This document shows, in pieces, positions 1 through 8,527 of a DNA stretch of 64,000 bases; positions within the stretch are counted from its first letter, which is position 1; each line of letters starts with the position of its first letter. This DNA comes from Epidermidibacterium keratini (GTDB lineage: Bacteria > Actinomycetota > Actinomycetes > Mycobacteriales > Antricoccaceae), in contig NZ_CP047156.1 of NCBI RefSeq assembly GCF_009834025.1, positions 2,998,067 to 3,062,066 on the forward strand, written 5' to 3'. Both the position numbers and the translations under genes were made by a program. The notes under the pieces were generated by a model. That model made no database searches. It was not told where the DNA came from and was given only the letters and a program-made list of their open reading frames with translations.

Positions 1-86
1 CCCGATGCTGGACCTGCCGGTGCAGCAGTCCTGTCACGGTGCCGAGGGCCAGGCTCAGGGATCCTGCGGATGTGAAGGCCACGGGG

Positions 87-1511
87 ATGGCCACTGATGA
101 GCTTGATCCGCCACGTGCCACCGACGCGGTAGCAGGCGACGGCCAGGAGCTATCGGCTCACGGCCTGCACGCCAACACCCTCAGCACCTACGAGCTGCTT
201 GCCCAGTCGGTCGCCGGCATCGCGCCCAGCGCGGTGATGGCGACCGGGCCGGCGCTGGTCGCCCTCGGCGCGGGCGACTCGGTGCTCTACTCCTACATCG
301 CCTCGACGATCGTGATGGTGCTCGTTGGCTGGTGCATCTCGCAGTTCGCCAAACGCGAGGGCGAGGACGGCACGCTGCTGACGTATGTGCGCCGCGCGTT
401 CGGACCGGCCGCCGGGTTCGTCAGTGCCGTGGCGCTCTGTTTCGGCTACCTGTGCATCGCGATTGCCTGTGTGGCAGGCATTGTCATGTATGCGGCGCCG
501 CTGCTTGCTCTCGTCGGCATCTCCGACGGGACGGCGTACGCCGTCATCCTCGCGGCGGTCGTCATGGTGCTGGCCATCTACACGATGATCCGCGGCGTGC
601 ACCTTTCGACGCGCATCGGGATGGCTCTGGAAGTGCTGTCGATCCTGGCGATCCTCGCCGTACTCGTTGCGGTGCTGGCAAAGTTCGGCCTCAACGCCGC
701 GCCGCTGGAACCGTCAGACCTTGGCATCAGTGGCGTCACAGGCGGAATGGTGCTGGCGATCCTGGGCTACGTCGGGTTCGAGTCGGCCGCCAACCTTGGC
801 ACGGAGGCCAAGGACCAAGCCCATTCCGTGCCACGTGCCGTGATCGGCAGCGCTCTCGTGGTGGGCCTGCTCTATCTCTTCAGCGCGTACGCCGAGCTGC
901 TCGGCTTCGGCGGTGGCGCTGGTCTGTCGGCGAGCACTGCACCGCTGAACGACCTCGCCACGAACGCCGGCGTCTCGCCGCTGGGCTACTTGGTCGATGT
1001 CGGTGCGGTGGCGTCGTTCTTCGCCTGTATCACCGGATCGTTGAACGCGGCGAGCCGGCTGACCTTCCAGATCGCCGAGGAGGGCTTCTTGCCGACCTCC
1101 TTTGGCAGAGCCCATCCAGAGCACATGACACCGCATCGCTCGATCGTGCTGCTCGGCGCGATTGCCGCTGTGCTGGCGATTGTCACCCTTCCCTGGCTGG
1201 GCCCGCTGCAGGTCTTCGGGGTGTTCGGCACCATCGGCACCTACGGCTACATGGTGTCCTACATCCTGGTCTCGTTTGGCGTGATCCGCTATCTCGCGCA
1301 GCGCCGCGCCAACCTAGTGTTGCCTGCGGTCATTGGCATCGTCGCCGGCGGTGCCTTGATCTTTGTGCTCGTGCGCAACGTATATCCGGCGCCGGCGTTT
1401 CCGTTCAACGTGCTGCCGTGGATCTTCCTCGCGTTCTTGATGATCACGGCCGCGTGGTACGTCGTAGGTGCGCGACGCGGGTCGAAGGAGGTCGGCACGC
1501 ACATCACCTAG
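87..1511 (+). CDS. APC-superfamily amino acid permease
   Basis: Polytopic inner-membrane protein of about 474 residues, probably a proton-coupled amino acid/amine importer. After a polar N-terminus it shows the APC start signature (LSTYELLAQSVAGIAPS, then a Gly/Ala-rich helix), and I count about 12 hydrophobic segments. The short motif GFESAANLGTEAKD around helix 6 is typical of the amino acid/polyamine/organocation family. The reading frame is open to the left edge of the window. I chose ATG 87; an in-frame GTG at 39 would add 16 residues, and neither has a convincing ribosome binding site. It lies 100 bp upstream of a pyruvate-oxidase-like gene on the same strand. Substrate cannot be inferred from sequence alone. 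Confidence 0.85.
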   Translation: MATDELDPPRATDAVAGDGQELSAHGLHANTLSTYELLAQSVAGIAPSAVMATGPALVALGAGDSVLYSYIASTIVMVLVGWCISQFAKREGEDGTLLTYVRRAFGPAAGFVSAVALCFGYLCIAIACVAGIVMYAAPLLALVGISDGTAYAVILAAVVMVLAIYTMIRGVHLSTRIGMALEVLSILAILAVLVAVLAKFGLNAAPLEPSDLGISGVTGGMVLAILGYVGFESAANLGTEAKDQAHSVPRAVIGSALVVGLLYLFSAYAELLGFGGGAGLSASTAPLNDLATNAGVSPLGYLVDVGAVASFFACITGSLNAASRLTFQIAEEGFLPTSFGRAHPEHMTPHRSIVLLGAIAAVLAIVTLPWLGPLQVFGVFGTIGTYGYMVSYILVSFGVIRYLAQRRANLVLPAVIGIVAGGALIFVLVRNVYPAPAFPFNVLPWIFLAFLMITAAWYVVGARRGSKEVGTHIT

Positions 1512-1611
1512 GCGCGCCGGCTGCACCGACGGAGAATCGGACGAATCGCTGGCGATCTAGCTGGGTACGAAGCCTGTCATCCAAGACGGTTACTACCCGG
1601 TGGTGATTTGC

Positions 1612-3402
1612 ATGAGCACGTCCGTGGCCGACTATCTGCTCGACCGGCTTCGTGCCTGGCGAGTCGACCAGGTATTCGGCTATCCCGGCGATGGCATCAA
1701 CGGAATCATCGGCGCCTTCGGTCGAGCCGATAACGACCCGAAGTTCATCCAGTCGCGCCATGAGGAGATGAGTGCCTTCGAGGCCGTCGGCTACGCGAAG
1801 TTCAGCGGCAACCTGGGCGTCTGTCTGGCTACATCGGGTCCTGGGGCGATCCACCTGCTCAATGGGTTGTACGACGCGAAGCTCGACCACGTCCCGATCC
1901 TGGCCATCGTCGGGCAGACTGACCGCTCGGCGATGGGTGGCAGCTATCAGCAGGAGGTGGACCTGCATTCGCTGTTCAAGGATGTTGCCAGCGACTACGT
2001 GCACACCGTGACGGTGCCCGAGCAGCTTCCTAACGTGCTTGACCGGGCGATCCGCACGGCCTTGAGCCGCAAAGCACCGACGGCGCTGATCATCCCGAAC
2101 GACGTTCAGGAGCTGAAGTACTCGCCACCGGGACATGAGTTCAAAATGGTGCCGTCCAGTCTGGATCTCACCTGGCCGCAGGTCATCCCCGACGACACTG
2201 CCGTACGCCGTGCAGCGGAGGTCCTGAACGCGGGGGAGAAGGTGGCCATCCTCGTCGGTCAGGGGGCGCGTAGTGCCAGCGTGGAGGTGCAGCAGGTTGC
2301 CGAGCGACTGGGCGCCGGCGTTGCCAAGGCGCTGCTGGGCAAGGACGTGCTCAGCGACGAGATCCCTTATGTGACAGGGTCAATAGGCCTTCTCGGCACG
2401 CGCCCGACGTACGAGATGATGCGTGACTGCGACACCTTGCTGACGGTCGGTTCGAGTTTTCCCTACAGCCAGTTCCTGCCCGCGCTGGACCAGGCGCGTG
2501 CGGTCCAGATCGACAACGACGCCTCGCTGATCGGCATGCGCTACCCGTACGAGGTCAACGTCGTCGGCGACGCAGCGCCGACACTCCAGGCGCTGTTGCC
2601 GTTGCTCGATGAGCGGGCGGACAAGTCGTGGCAGGCAGATATCGAGTCGAAGGTTGCGCGCTGGTGGGAGACGATGGACAGCGAAGCCCACGTCGATGCC
2701 GACCCGATCAACCCCATGCGACTGTTTTCCGAGGCATCGCCGCGGCTGCCGGACGACGCGATCGTCATTGCTGACAGCGGGTCAGCAGCAGACTGGTATG
2801 CACGGCTGCTGCGGTTCCGCGGACATATGCGCGGCTCGCTGTCGGGCACGCTCGCCTCGATGGGCCCCGGTGTTCCCTACGCCATCGGCGCGAAGTTCGC
2901 CGCTTCCGACCGACCGGTCATTGTGTTCGAGGGCGACGGCGCGATGCAGATGAACGGCTTGGCCGAGCTCATCACCATCGCCCGCTACTGGCAGGAGTGG
3001 ACAGACCCGCGACTGGTGATCGCCGTCCTGCACAACAACGACCTCAACCAGGTCACGTGGGAGCTGCGTGCGATGGGTGGCTCTCCGACGTTCATCGAGT
3101 CGCAGGCGCTGCCGAACGTTGACTATGCCGGGTTTGCAAGGTCGCTCGGGCTGGAGGCGCTGACGGTCATTGTCCCCGACGAGCTCGGCTTGGCATGGGA
3201 CAAGGCGCTCTCTGCTGATCGTCCGACCGTACTTGACGTGCACTGTGACCCGAACGTCCCGCCGATCCCACCGCACGCGACGTTTGAGCAGGCCAGCAAT
3301 GCGGCGCAGGCGTTGTTGCGAGGCGATGCCGAGGCGTGGGGCGTGGTCAAGCAGGGTGTCAAGACGAAGGTCCGGGAGATCTGGCCGGGCTCGTCGTCAT
3401 GA
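1612..3402 (+). CDS. Thiamine pyrophosphate-requiring enzyme, pyruvate oxidase/acetolactate synthase type
   Basis: About 596 residues with the three-domain layout of ThDP enzymes (PYR, central, PP). The N-terminal YPGDGINGIIGAF segment and the probable catalytic Glu in RHEEMSAFEAVGYAK (near residue 51) mark the PYR domain. The ThDP/Mg motif begins at EGDGAMQMNG near residue 440 and ends at HNNDLNQVTW. The closest characterised type is pyruvate:quinone oxidoreductase (PoxB), which converts pyruvate to acetate and CO2 using FAD and ThDP; an acetolactate synthase-like or oxalyl-CoA-like activity cannot be excluded. GTG 1600 would add four residues, and ATG 1612 looks more natural. The gene is convergent with the sigma factor and shares its terminator hairpin. 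Confidence 0.85.
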   Translation: MSTSVADYLLDRLRAWRVDQVFGYPGDGINGIIGAFGRADNDPKFIQSRHEEMSAFEAVGYAKFSGNLGVCLATSGPGAIHLLNGLYDAKLDHVPILAIVGQTDRSAMGGSYQQEVDLHSLFKDVASDYVHTVTVPEQLPNVLDRAIRTALSRKAPTALIIPNDVQELKYSPPGHEFKMVPSSLDLTWPQVIPDDTAVRRAAEVLNAGEKVAILVGQGARSASVEVQQVAERLGAGVAKALLGKDVLSDEIPYVTGSIGLLGTRPTYEMMRDCDTLLTVGSSFPYSQFLPALDQARAVQIDNDASLIGMRYPYEVNVVGDAAPTLQALLPLLDERADKSWQADIESKVARWWETMDSEAHVDADPINPMRLFSEASPRLPDDAIVIADSGSAADWYARLLRFRGHMRGSLSGTLASMGPGVPYAIGAKFAASDRPVIVFEGDGAMQMNGLAELITIARYWQEWTDPRLVIAVLHNNDLNQVTWELRAMGGSPTFIESQALPNVDYAGFARSLGLEALTVIVPDELGLAWDKALSADRPTVLDVHCDPNVPPIPPHATFEQASNAAQALLRGDAEAWGVVKQGVKTKVREIWPGSSS

Positions 3403-3405
3403 CCG

Positions 3406-3446
3406 CCTCAGCGGTGCGGCGGTGTTACGCCGCTGCACCGCTGAGG
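3406..3446. terminator. Bidirectional terminator hairpin overlapping the sigma-factor 3' end
   Basis: A perfect 12-bp stem, CCTCAGCGGTGC (3406-3417) with GCACCGCTGAGG (3435-3446), has a loop of 17 nt. It begins 3 bp after the stop of the ThDP enzyme gene and includes the stop and last codons of the convergent sigma-factor gene (stop at 3425-3427), so it can serve both transcripts. There is no U-tract on either side. Confidence 0.65.
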
Positions 3447-4294
3447 TCGTCGCGAAGGGTGGCGAGGATGCGACGCAGCACCCGAGAGACCTGCATCTGG
3501 GTGATTCCCACTTCGGAGCCGATCTCCTTCTGGGTCAGCTCGTCGTGGAAACGCAGGCGCAGGATGCGCTGATCACGTTCGGACAGGCGACTGATCGCCG
3601 GCGTCAGCAGCAATCGGTTCTCACTGTCAGCGTGTCCCGAGTCGTTGCCTTCCACGAGGTCGCCCACAGTCGTTGTCGTGTCGTCGCTGGCCGGACGGTC
3701 GAGTGACAACAGCGAGTAGTAGCCGTAGGCACAGTAGGTCTCGCCAAGCTCGGCCTCACTGACCCCGAGCTCCTCGCTGAGCTCACGGGTCGTTGGTTCG
3801 CGACCGAGGTCCTGAACGAGCTCGCCGTACGTCAGCTGGATCCTCGACTGAAGCTCCTGGATTCGCCTCGGCGGACGAATTGTCCAACCATGGTCGCGAA
3901 AGTAGCGCCTGATCTCGCCGCGAATCGTCGGAATCGCAAACGAGAGGAGGTCGCCTTCACGGCCGACGTCGAAGCGCCGTACCGCCAGGATCAGCCCCTC
4001 GTAGGCAACCTGACGTAGGTCTTCAAGGGGAACGCCGCGCCCGCTGTAGCGAGCGGCGATCTCCTCAGCGACGGTGGCATTGAGCAGCACTGCTTGCTGC
4101 CTGAACTCGTGTGCCGAGCGGTCATCCGCTGATGCGGATGCGGCCTCAAGCAGCTCACGGGTCCGCCGCCGCCGTTCATCGCCGGATAGCTGCCGCGATT
4201 GCTTCGCGCGCTCGGCGGAGGACATGGATGTGGGTTGTGCAGTGCCGGTGTTTGCTTTCGGCGCTCGAACGAAGGTCGAACTAGATGACACCAT
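3425..4294 (-). CDS. RNA polymerase sigma factor, SigB/SigF/SigG family (group 3)
   Basis: 289 residues containing sigma regions 2, 3 and 4. Region 2 carries the family-typical YEGLILAVRRFDVGREGDLLSFAIPTIRGEIRRYFRDHGW stretch (read as two pieces: AVRRFD and IRGEIRRYFRDHGW). Region 3 includes RPPRRIQELQSRIQ. Region 4 ends in the helix-turn-helix LTQKEIGSEVGITQMQVSRV. This family controls general stress, envelope or developmental regulons in actinomycetes and is usually held by an anti-sigma factor; no RsbW/RsbV-like gene adjoins it here. The N-terminus has a 40-residue polar extension. A candidate promoter of this sigma class lies upstream of the alcohol dehydrogenase about 2 kb away. Confidence 0.92.
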   Translation of the reverse strand: MVSSSSTFVRAPKANTGTAQPTSMSSAERAKQSRQLSGDERRRRTRELLEAASASADDRSAHEFRQQAVLLNATVAEEIAARYSGRGVPLEDLRQVAYEGLILAVRRFDVGREGDLLSFAIPTIRGEIRRYFRDHGWTIRPPRRIQELQSRIQLTYGELVQDLGREPTTRELSEELGVSEAELGETYCAYGYYSLLSLDRPASDDTTTTVGDLVEGNDSGHADSENRLLLTPAISRLSERDQRILRLRFHDELTQKEIGSEVGITQMQVSRVLRRILATLRDDLSGAAA

Positions 4295-4480
4295 GGAAGC
4301 CTGCCCTACGGGTGGGATTCCGGTACGCCGTTGGTTCCAGCGTCAGAGGTGATATGCCGATGTGGTGCTCACGCTACACGGGAGAAGCGGTTCATGGGCT
4401 ACAAGTTTTGAACTTCTTCACATCAAGAGCACATTGGTTGACCTGGCGTAGTGCAGCCGCATACGGGGTACGTGGTGAGC

Positions 4481-5095
4481 ATGGCAGATCCGAAGACCGC
4501 TCAGGACGTCGCCAGCGATCTTCTCGATCGGCATAAGCGAACTTTCGCCGCCGAGGCCTCGATTAGGCTGCGTGACCGACCCAAGCCGCTCTACCAGCTG
4601 CTGGTGTTAACAACGCTGTCGGCGACCCGCATCTCAGCCGACATCGCGGTCGCGGCCGCGCGTGAGTTGTTTCGCGCGGGATTGCTTACACCGCAGCGAA
4701 TGTTGGCATCATCCTGGCAGCACCGCGTCGATGCGCTCGGCCGGGCGCACTATAAGCGTTACGACGAGAGCACGGCGACGAAGCTCGCCGAGAGCGCGCA
4801 GTACCTACAAGACGAGTACTCGGGTGACCTTCGAGCACTGCGACCGGACTCCGCGGACGACGTCGCCGGCGTAGTCGACGCGCTAACTGGCTTCCCGCGC
4901 ATCGGACCGACCGGCGCCGACATCTTCTGCCGTGAAGCGCAACAGGTATGGCCAGCGTTGTCGCCGTACTTCGACAAGCGCGCTCTGCGACGTGCGGGCA
5001 AGCTTGGCTTGCCGACCGAGCCGCGGCGGCTCGCCAAGCTGGCCCCTGACGGGGACGTCGCTCTGCTCGCCGCTGCGCTCGCTCGTGACGCGTAG
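4481..5095 (+). CDS. HhH-GPD superfamily endonuclease III-like protein
   Basis: About 204 residues. An N-terminal helical core is followed by a helix-hairpin-helix segment, LTGFPRIGPTGADIFCREA, like that of endonuclease III/MutY base-excision enzymes. No C-terminal four-cysteine iron-sulfur cluster is present; only one cysteine is visible. The catalytic Lys of bifunctional glycosylases is not evident, so the activity may be structural or monofunctional. I chose ATG 4481; the open frame allows starts from 4451. A weak TTGACC (4438-4443), 17 bp, ATACGG pair would put transcription only a few bases before this ATG. The stop lies 2 bp from the stop of the convergent alcohol dehydrogenase. Confidence 0.7.
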   Translation: MADPKTAQDVASDLLDRHKRTFAAEASIRLRDRPKPLYQLLVLTTLSATRISADIAVAAARELFRAGLLTPQRMLASSWQHRVDALGRAHYKRYDESTATKLAESAQYLQDEYSGDLRALRPDSADDVAGVVDALTGFPRIGPTGADIFCREAQQVWPALSPYFDKRALRRAGKLGLPTEPRRLAKLAPDGDVALLAAALARDA

Positions 5096-5097
5096 TG

Positions 5098-6276
5098 CTA
5101 CGGCGTGAACACCAGCTTGATCATGCCGTCGTCCTTGCGCTGGAAGGCGGCGTACGCCGATGGCGCGTCGCTTAACGGTGCGTGATGCGTCGCAAAACCC
5201 TCGAAACCAAGGGGGTCGGCGTTGTCGGTCGCCAGCGGCAGCAGATCGTCGATCCAGCGTCGGACGTTAGCCTGGCCCATCCGCAACGTGACTTGCTTGT
5301 CGAAGAGCGTCTTAAGGTCGACCGGATCCTTGGTGCCGGCGTAGACCCCGCTGAGTGAGATCGTTCCGCCACGACGAACCAGGGACACAGCGAGCTCGAA
5401 AGCACTCAGCCGATCGACGCCCGCGTGCTGCATCATCTGCCGGGCAACCGCATCCGGCAGAGCACCGGCGACCCACTGGGCGCCGCTGGCTATCGGTGAG
5501 CCGTGGGCCTCCAGACCTACCGCATCGAGCACTGCGTCGGCGCCGCGACCATCGGTTAGCTCACGCACCTGATCCAGCAGACCCTTCGTGCGCACGTCGA
5601 TGACCTCCGCACCGATCGAAGCGGTGCGCTGCAGCCGAGCCGGAACGAGGTCAATGCCGATGACCCGGACGCCGCGGCGCAGCGCGATCCGGCACGCCAT
5701 CTCACCGATCGGCCCGAGCCCGAGCACGACGAGGGTCTGGTCAGCGCCGACGCCGGCGTACTCGACGCCCTGCCAGGCGGTCGGCGCCACGTCGGACAAG
5801 AACACGAACCGGTCGTCTGGCGGTCCGTCCGGGACCTTGATGGGCCCGTAGTTGGCGTGCGGAACCCGAAGGTACTCCGCCTGGGCGCCGGGCACCGCGC
5901 CGTACATGTCGGTATAGCCAAACAATGCGGCGCCGGTTCCGTAGTCTCGGACCTGCGTGGTTTCGCATTGGGTCTGCAACCCACGCTGACACATAAAGCA
6001 ATGACCACAGGCGATCTGGAACGGTACGACGACTCGGTCACCGACCTGAAGGTTAGTGACAGCCGATCCCTTCTCAACGACCCGGCCCATCGGCTCGTGG
6101 CCCAGGACGTCGCCTGGGTGCAAGAACGGACCAAATACCTCATACAGATGCAGGTCTGACCCGCAGAGCCCGGACGACGTGATCTCGATGATGGCATCGC
6201 CTGGATCTTCGATCCGCGGGTCAGCGACCTCTTCCACGGAGATCTCACGTTTGCCTTGCCAGGTGACAGCTCGCAC
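5098..6276 (-). CDS. Zinc-dependent alcohol dehydrogenase (MDR family)
   Basis: 392 residues of the medium-chain dehydrogenase/reductase family. Catalytic zinc ligands are visible in SSGLCGSDLHLYE and LGHEPMG. The structural zinc site is complete, with four cysteines in ACGHCFMCQRGLQTQC. A Rossmann motif VLGLGPIGEMACRIAL binds NAD(P). A 40-residue insert (GLEAHGSPIASGAQW onwards) resembles the glutathione-independent formaldehyde dehydrogenase/threonine dehydrogenase-like branch. The GTG start at 6276 is preceded by a strong AGGAGG. A SigF-type promoter sits just upstream, which suggests stress-induced detoxification of an aldehyde or alcohol; the substrate is inferred only. Confidence 0.85.
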   Translation of the reverse strand: MRAVTWQGKREISVEEVADPRIEDPGDAIIEITSSGLCGSDLHLYEVFGPFLHPGDVLGHEPMGRVVEKGSAVTNLQVGDRVVVPFQIACGHCFMCQRGLQTQCETTQVRDYGTGAALFGYTDMYGAVPGAQAEYLRVPHANYGPIKVPDGPPDDRFVFLSDVAPTAWQGVEYAGVGADQTLVVLGLGPIGEMACRIALRRGVRVIGIDLVPARLQRTASIGAEVIDVRTKGLLDQVRELTDGRGADAVLDAVGLEAHGSPIASGAQWVAGALPDAVARQMMQHAGVDRLSAFELAVSLVRRGGTISLSGVYAGTKDPVDLKTLFDKQVTLRMGQANVRRWIDDLLPLATDNADPLGFEGFATHHAPLSDAPSAYAAFQRKDDGMIKLVFTP

Positions 6277-6311
6277 GAATTCCTCCTCGCTACGTAGGGC
6301 GTCGCATGGAG

Positions 6312-6337
6312 TTACCCGCCCGAGCAGAGCGATAAAC
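6312..6337 (-). promoter_or_regulatory. Candidate SigB/SigF-type promoter for the alcohol dehydrogenase
   Basis: On the minus strand, GTTT (6337-6334), a 16-bp spacer and GGGTAA (6317-6312) match the actinobacterial SigF/SigB consensus (GTTT, about 15-17 bp, GGGTAt/a). Transcription would start near 6305, about 30 bp before the GTG start and its AGGAGG. A sigma factor of this class is encoded at 3425-4294. Confidence 0.55.
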
Positions 6338-6344
6338 GAAGCGG

Positions 6345-7094
6345 CTAGCTCTCAGTGGGCGCGTCTTCGTCAGGTGTCGCCGGTGGAGCCGAGGTCAGGT
6401 TGGGGATCGATCGGGTGGTGACGATCTCGCGCGCCACGTCATTGAGCTTGCGGTTGAGGTTTTGCGAGAGGCGGCGCAGAAACGCGAACGACTGCTCGAC
6501 GGTCAACCCGTAACGTTCGATCAAGATCCCTTGTGCCATACCGATTTCGTGACGTGAGCCGAGTGCTGCCTCCAGGCCGCTGACCAACCTCGCCGAACTC
6601 AGCGCGTTGGCAGCGTGTACGCCGTACAGCAGTGCCACCTCGAGTTCTGCCGGATCGGCGAACGCGCCACGTTTTGAGGAGTACATGTTGAGCGCGCCAA
6701 ACGGTTTGCCCTTTGAGCGCAAGCAGACGCTAAGGAATGAGCGGACTCCATGCTCGAAGGCAGTCGGGCCCCAGCGCGGCCAGCGTTGGTCTTTCGACAC
6801 ATCGCTGCTGCGAAACCATTCGGCGCCATCGAGACCTTCTGCGCTTGCGACGCATGGCCCCTCGCCGAGCTCGTACTGCCCTTGGTCGACCTGCTCGGCC
6901 GTGCTCGAGGTCGCCCCGAGCGTCTGGAAGGTGTGTCGCCGCGCCCGCACCGTCAGGCTTGCCATCTCCGCGTCGGCGACGATCTCAAGAGCGTGCAAGA
7001 GCACTGATTGAGTCGTGACCGCTTCGTCGGGCTCTGCTTGAAGCTCGCGCGCGAGCTGGGTCAGCTTTTCGATGCCGAGGGGTTCGGTCGTCAT
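6345..7094 (-). CDS. GAF-ANTAR domain transcription antitermination regulator
   Basis: 249 residues: an N-terminal GAF sensor domain (about residues 20-165, with ELGEGPC and the GALNMYSS segment) and a C-terminal ANTAR RNA-binding domain (about 170-225, ending SQNLNRKLNDVAREIV). ANTAR proteins bind paired hexaloop hairpins in leader RNAs to prevent termination; GAF-ANTAR proteins are common in actinomycetes. ATG 7094 was chosen over the longer frame to 7157 because a purine-rich GGGAGGGGG (7107-7099) lies just upstream. It is followed by the alcohol dehydrogenase gene on the same strand after 68 bp, which has its own candidate promoter. Confidence 0.88.
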   Translation of the reverse strand: MTTEPLGIEKLTQLARELQAEPDEAVTTQSVLLHALEIVADAEMASLTVRARRHTFQTLGATSSTAEQVDQGQYELGEGPCVASAEGLDGAEWFRSSDVSKDQRWPRWGPTAFEHGVRSFLSVCLRSKGKPFGALNMYSSKRGAFADPAELEVALLYGVHAANALSSARLVSGLEAALGSRHEIGMAQGILIERYGLTVEQSFAFLRRLSQNLNRKLNDVAREIVTTRSIPNLTSAPPATPDEDAPTES

Positions 7095-7331
7095 CGCGCC
7101 CCCTCCCGCGCCGTATGTTCGGAGCGCGAGATGCAGGGCCGACAACGACGTATCCACGTCTCAGCATCCTCCTCCGAGCCAGCGAAAGCCACTACTAGTT
7201 CGGCGCGGACGGACCGGCCGGTCAACTCAGAAGTGAGTCCACTGATTCGGGGATAGATGCGCATGCAGGCTCCTTACGACACAAAACTCCGCGCATCCTG
7301 TACCCAGAAGGCCTGATCGCATGCGGACGGC

Positions 7332-8000
7332 TCAGCCAAGGTCCCCCAAGACCGGACCAAGATCCTTCAGCAGAGCGCGCGGGTCGTCCAGCACGACCGC
7401 GGCGCCGGCCTCGAGCAGCTCGTCGCGGCCAAAACCGCCGCACAGCAAGGCGACGGCAGGGATCTCCCGTTGCTTCGCGGCCTTCATATCCCAGACCGAA
7501 TCCCCAATCACGATGGCGTTAAAGCCGCCGGCTTTTTCCAGTGCCTTATCGAGCAGCTCGGGGTCGGGTTTGCTTTCTTCGGCGTCCTCGCTCGTTGTCG
7601 AGGCATCGAGGTGCTCGCCGTCATCGAGCAGCTTCAGAGCGTTCTCGGTATGTTGTGGGATCCCCGAGCTGGCGAGTACGACGGTGATGCCGCGGTCGCG
7701 CAGCGCGGCCATCAGCTCGGTCGCCCCATCAAAGGCCGCGACCTCAGAGATGATCGCGTCGTACTCCTCGGTCCAGGCATCGCGAAGCGCATCGCCATCA
7801 CGGCTCTCGGCATCCTCGCCGGCGACCGCTGTCACCAGCTTGTCGCCGCCCATCCCGATAGTGCGGTGGATCCGCCATAGCGGGACCCGGTAGTCGAACC
7901 GGTCAAATGCGCGCGACCAGGCCAGGGCGTGGTGGTAGTTCGAGTCGATCAGCGTCCCATCGACGTCCAGGATCGCGGTGTCTATCGCGAGCGGGGCCAC
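7332..8000 (-). CDS. HAD-superfamily hydrolase (phosphatase-like)
   Basis: 222 residues with all four HAD motifs: nucleophile AILDVDGTLIDS near residue 8, the motif II Ser/Thr in VVLASSG, motif III Lys in EESKPDPELL, and motif IV IVIGDSVWDMKAA. A helical cap between motifs I and II indicates subfamily I, the type that acts on small phosphorylated metabolites (phosphoglycolate-phosphatase-like). GTG 8000 is favoured because AAGGAGGACC lies about 8 bp upstream; the longer frame to 8165 would read through a 19-bp tandem repeat and lacks family similarity. The substrate is unknown. Confidence 0.85.
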   Translation of the reverse strand: MAPLAIDTAILDVDGTLIDSNYHHALAWSRAFDRFDYRVPLWRIHRTIGMGGDKLVTAVAGEDAESRDGDALRDAWTEEYDAIISEVAAFDGATELMAALRDRGITVVLASSGIPQHTENALKLLDDGEHLDASTTSEDAEESKPDPELLDKALEKAGGFNAIVIGDSVWDMKAAKQREIPAVALLCGGFGRDELLEAGAAVVLDDPRALLKDLGPVLGDLG

Positions 8001-8012
8001 TAGCTGGTCCTC

Positions 8013-8050
8013 CTTATCAGGTAACAACGTGCTTATCAGGTAACAACGTG
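8013..8050. repeat. Two exact tandem copies of a 19-bp unit upstream of the HAD gene
   Basis: CTTATCAGGTAACAACGTG occurs at 8013-8031 and again at 8032-8050 with no spacer or mismatch. It lies 12 bp upstream of the HAD start codon in the divergent region shared with the 8159 gene. Two helical-phase copies of this size suit an operator or an early tandem duplication. Confidence 0.8.
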
Positions 8051-8158
8051 TCGGATAGCGATGCAGATGCCTTCGCGGTACCCGTTGAGTCGTTGGTGCA
8101 TGCCAGAAAAGCGCGCGGGTAAGGGACGTCATAACAGCGCAAACCGGAGGTGATGGGT

Positions 8159-8485
8159 GTGCCACAGGACAAGTGGAGCGATAAGCGCGAACGGCAGTAC
8201 GAGCACATCAAGGAGAGCCTGAAGGAGCGCGATCACTCCGAAGACGAGGCCGAGGAGATCGCCGCGCGCACCGTCAACAAGGAGCGCGCGCGACACGGCG
8301 AGTCGAAGCAGAAGAGCAAGACATCCACCGACGACATCTCCTCAAGTCGGCGAGGTGGCCTGCGCTCGCACTCCGGTGAGGGCGGCCGCACGCGCGATCA
8401 GCTGTACGAAGAGGCCAAGAAGAAAAACATCAAGGGCCGCTCAAGCATGACCAAGGCTCAGTTGGAGCGTGCCGTCGGGCGGTAG
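8159..8485 (+). CDS. Small charged protein with a C-terminal Rho-N/SAP-like motif
   Basis: 108 residues, highly charged and mostly helical. The first half (DKWSDKRERQYEHIKESL, then an acidic/basic stretch) matches small actinobacterial proteins often labelled 'plasmid stabilization protein'. The C-terminus, RTRDQLYEEAKKKNIKGRSS and MTKAQLERAV, is a Rho N-terminal-like helix-extended-loop-helix that may bind nucleic acid. GTG 8159 fits the GGAGG at 8146-8150 with 8-bp spacing; the earlier GTG 8150 and ATG 8153 overlap or touch that site. I know of no proven function, and the plasmid label is probably historical. Confidence 0.7.
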   Translation: MPQDKWSDKRERQYEHIKESLKERDHSEDEAEEIAARTVNKERARHGESKQKSKTSTDDISSSRRGGLRSHSGEGGRTRDQLYEEAKKKNIKGRSSMTKAQLERAVGR

Positions 8486-8527
8486 AGCCTCCCGCAGTGA
8501 CCACCTCTCCCTTACTAACATCGGCGC

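Noticed and set aside
8159-8485. Evidence of a plasmid from a 'plasmid stabilization' type protein
   Set aside because: The label is historical for this family; neighbours are chromosomal and no replication or partition gene is present.
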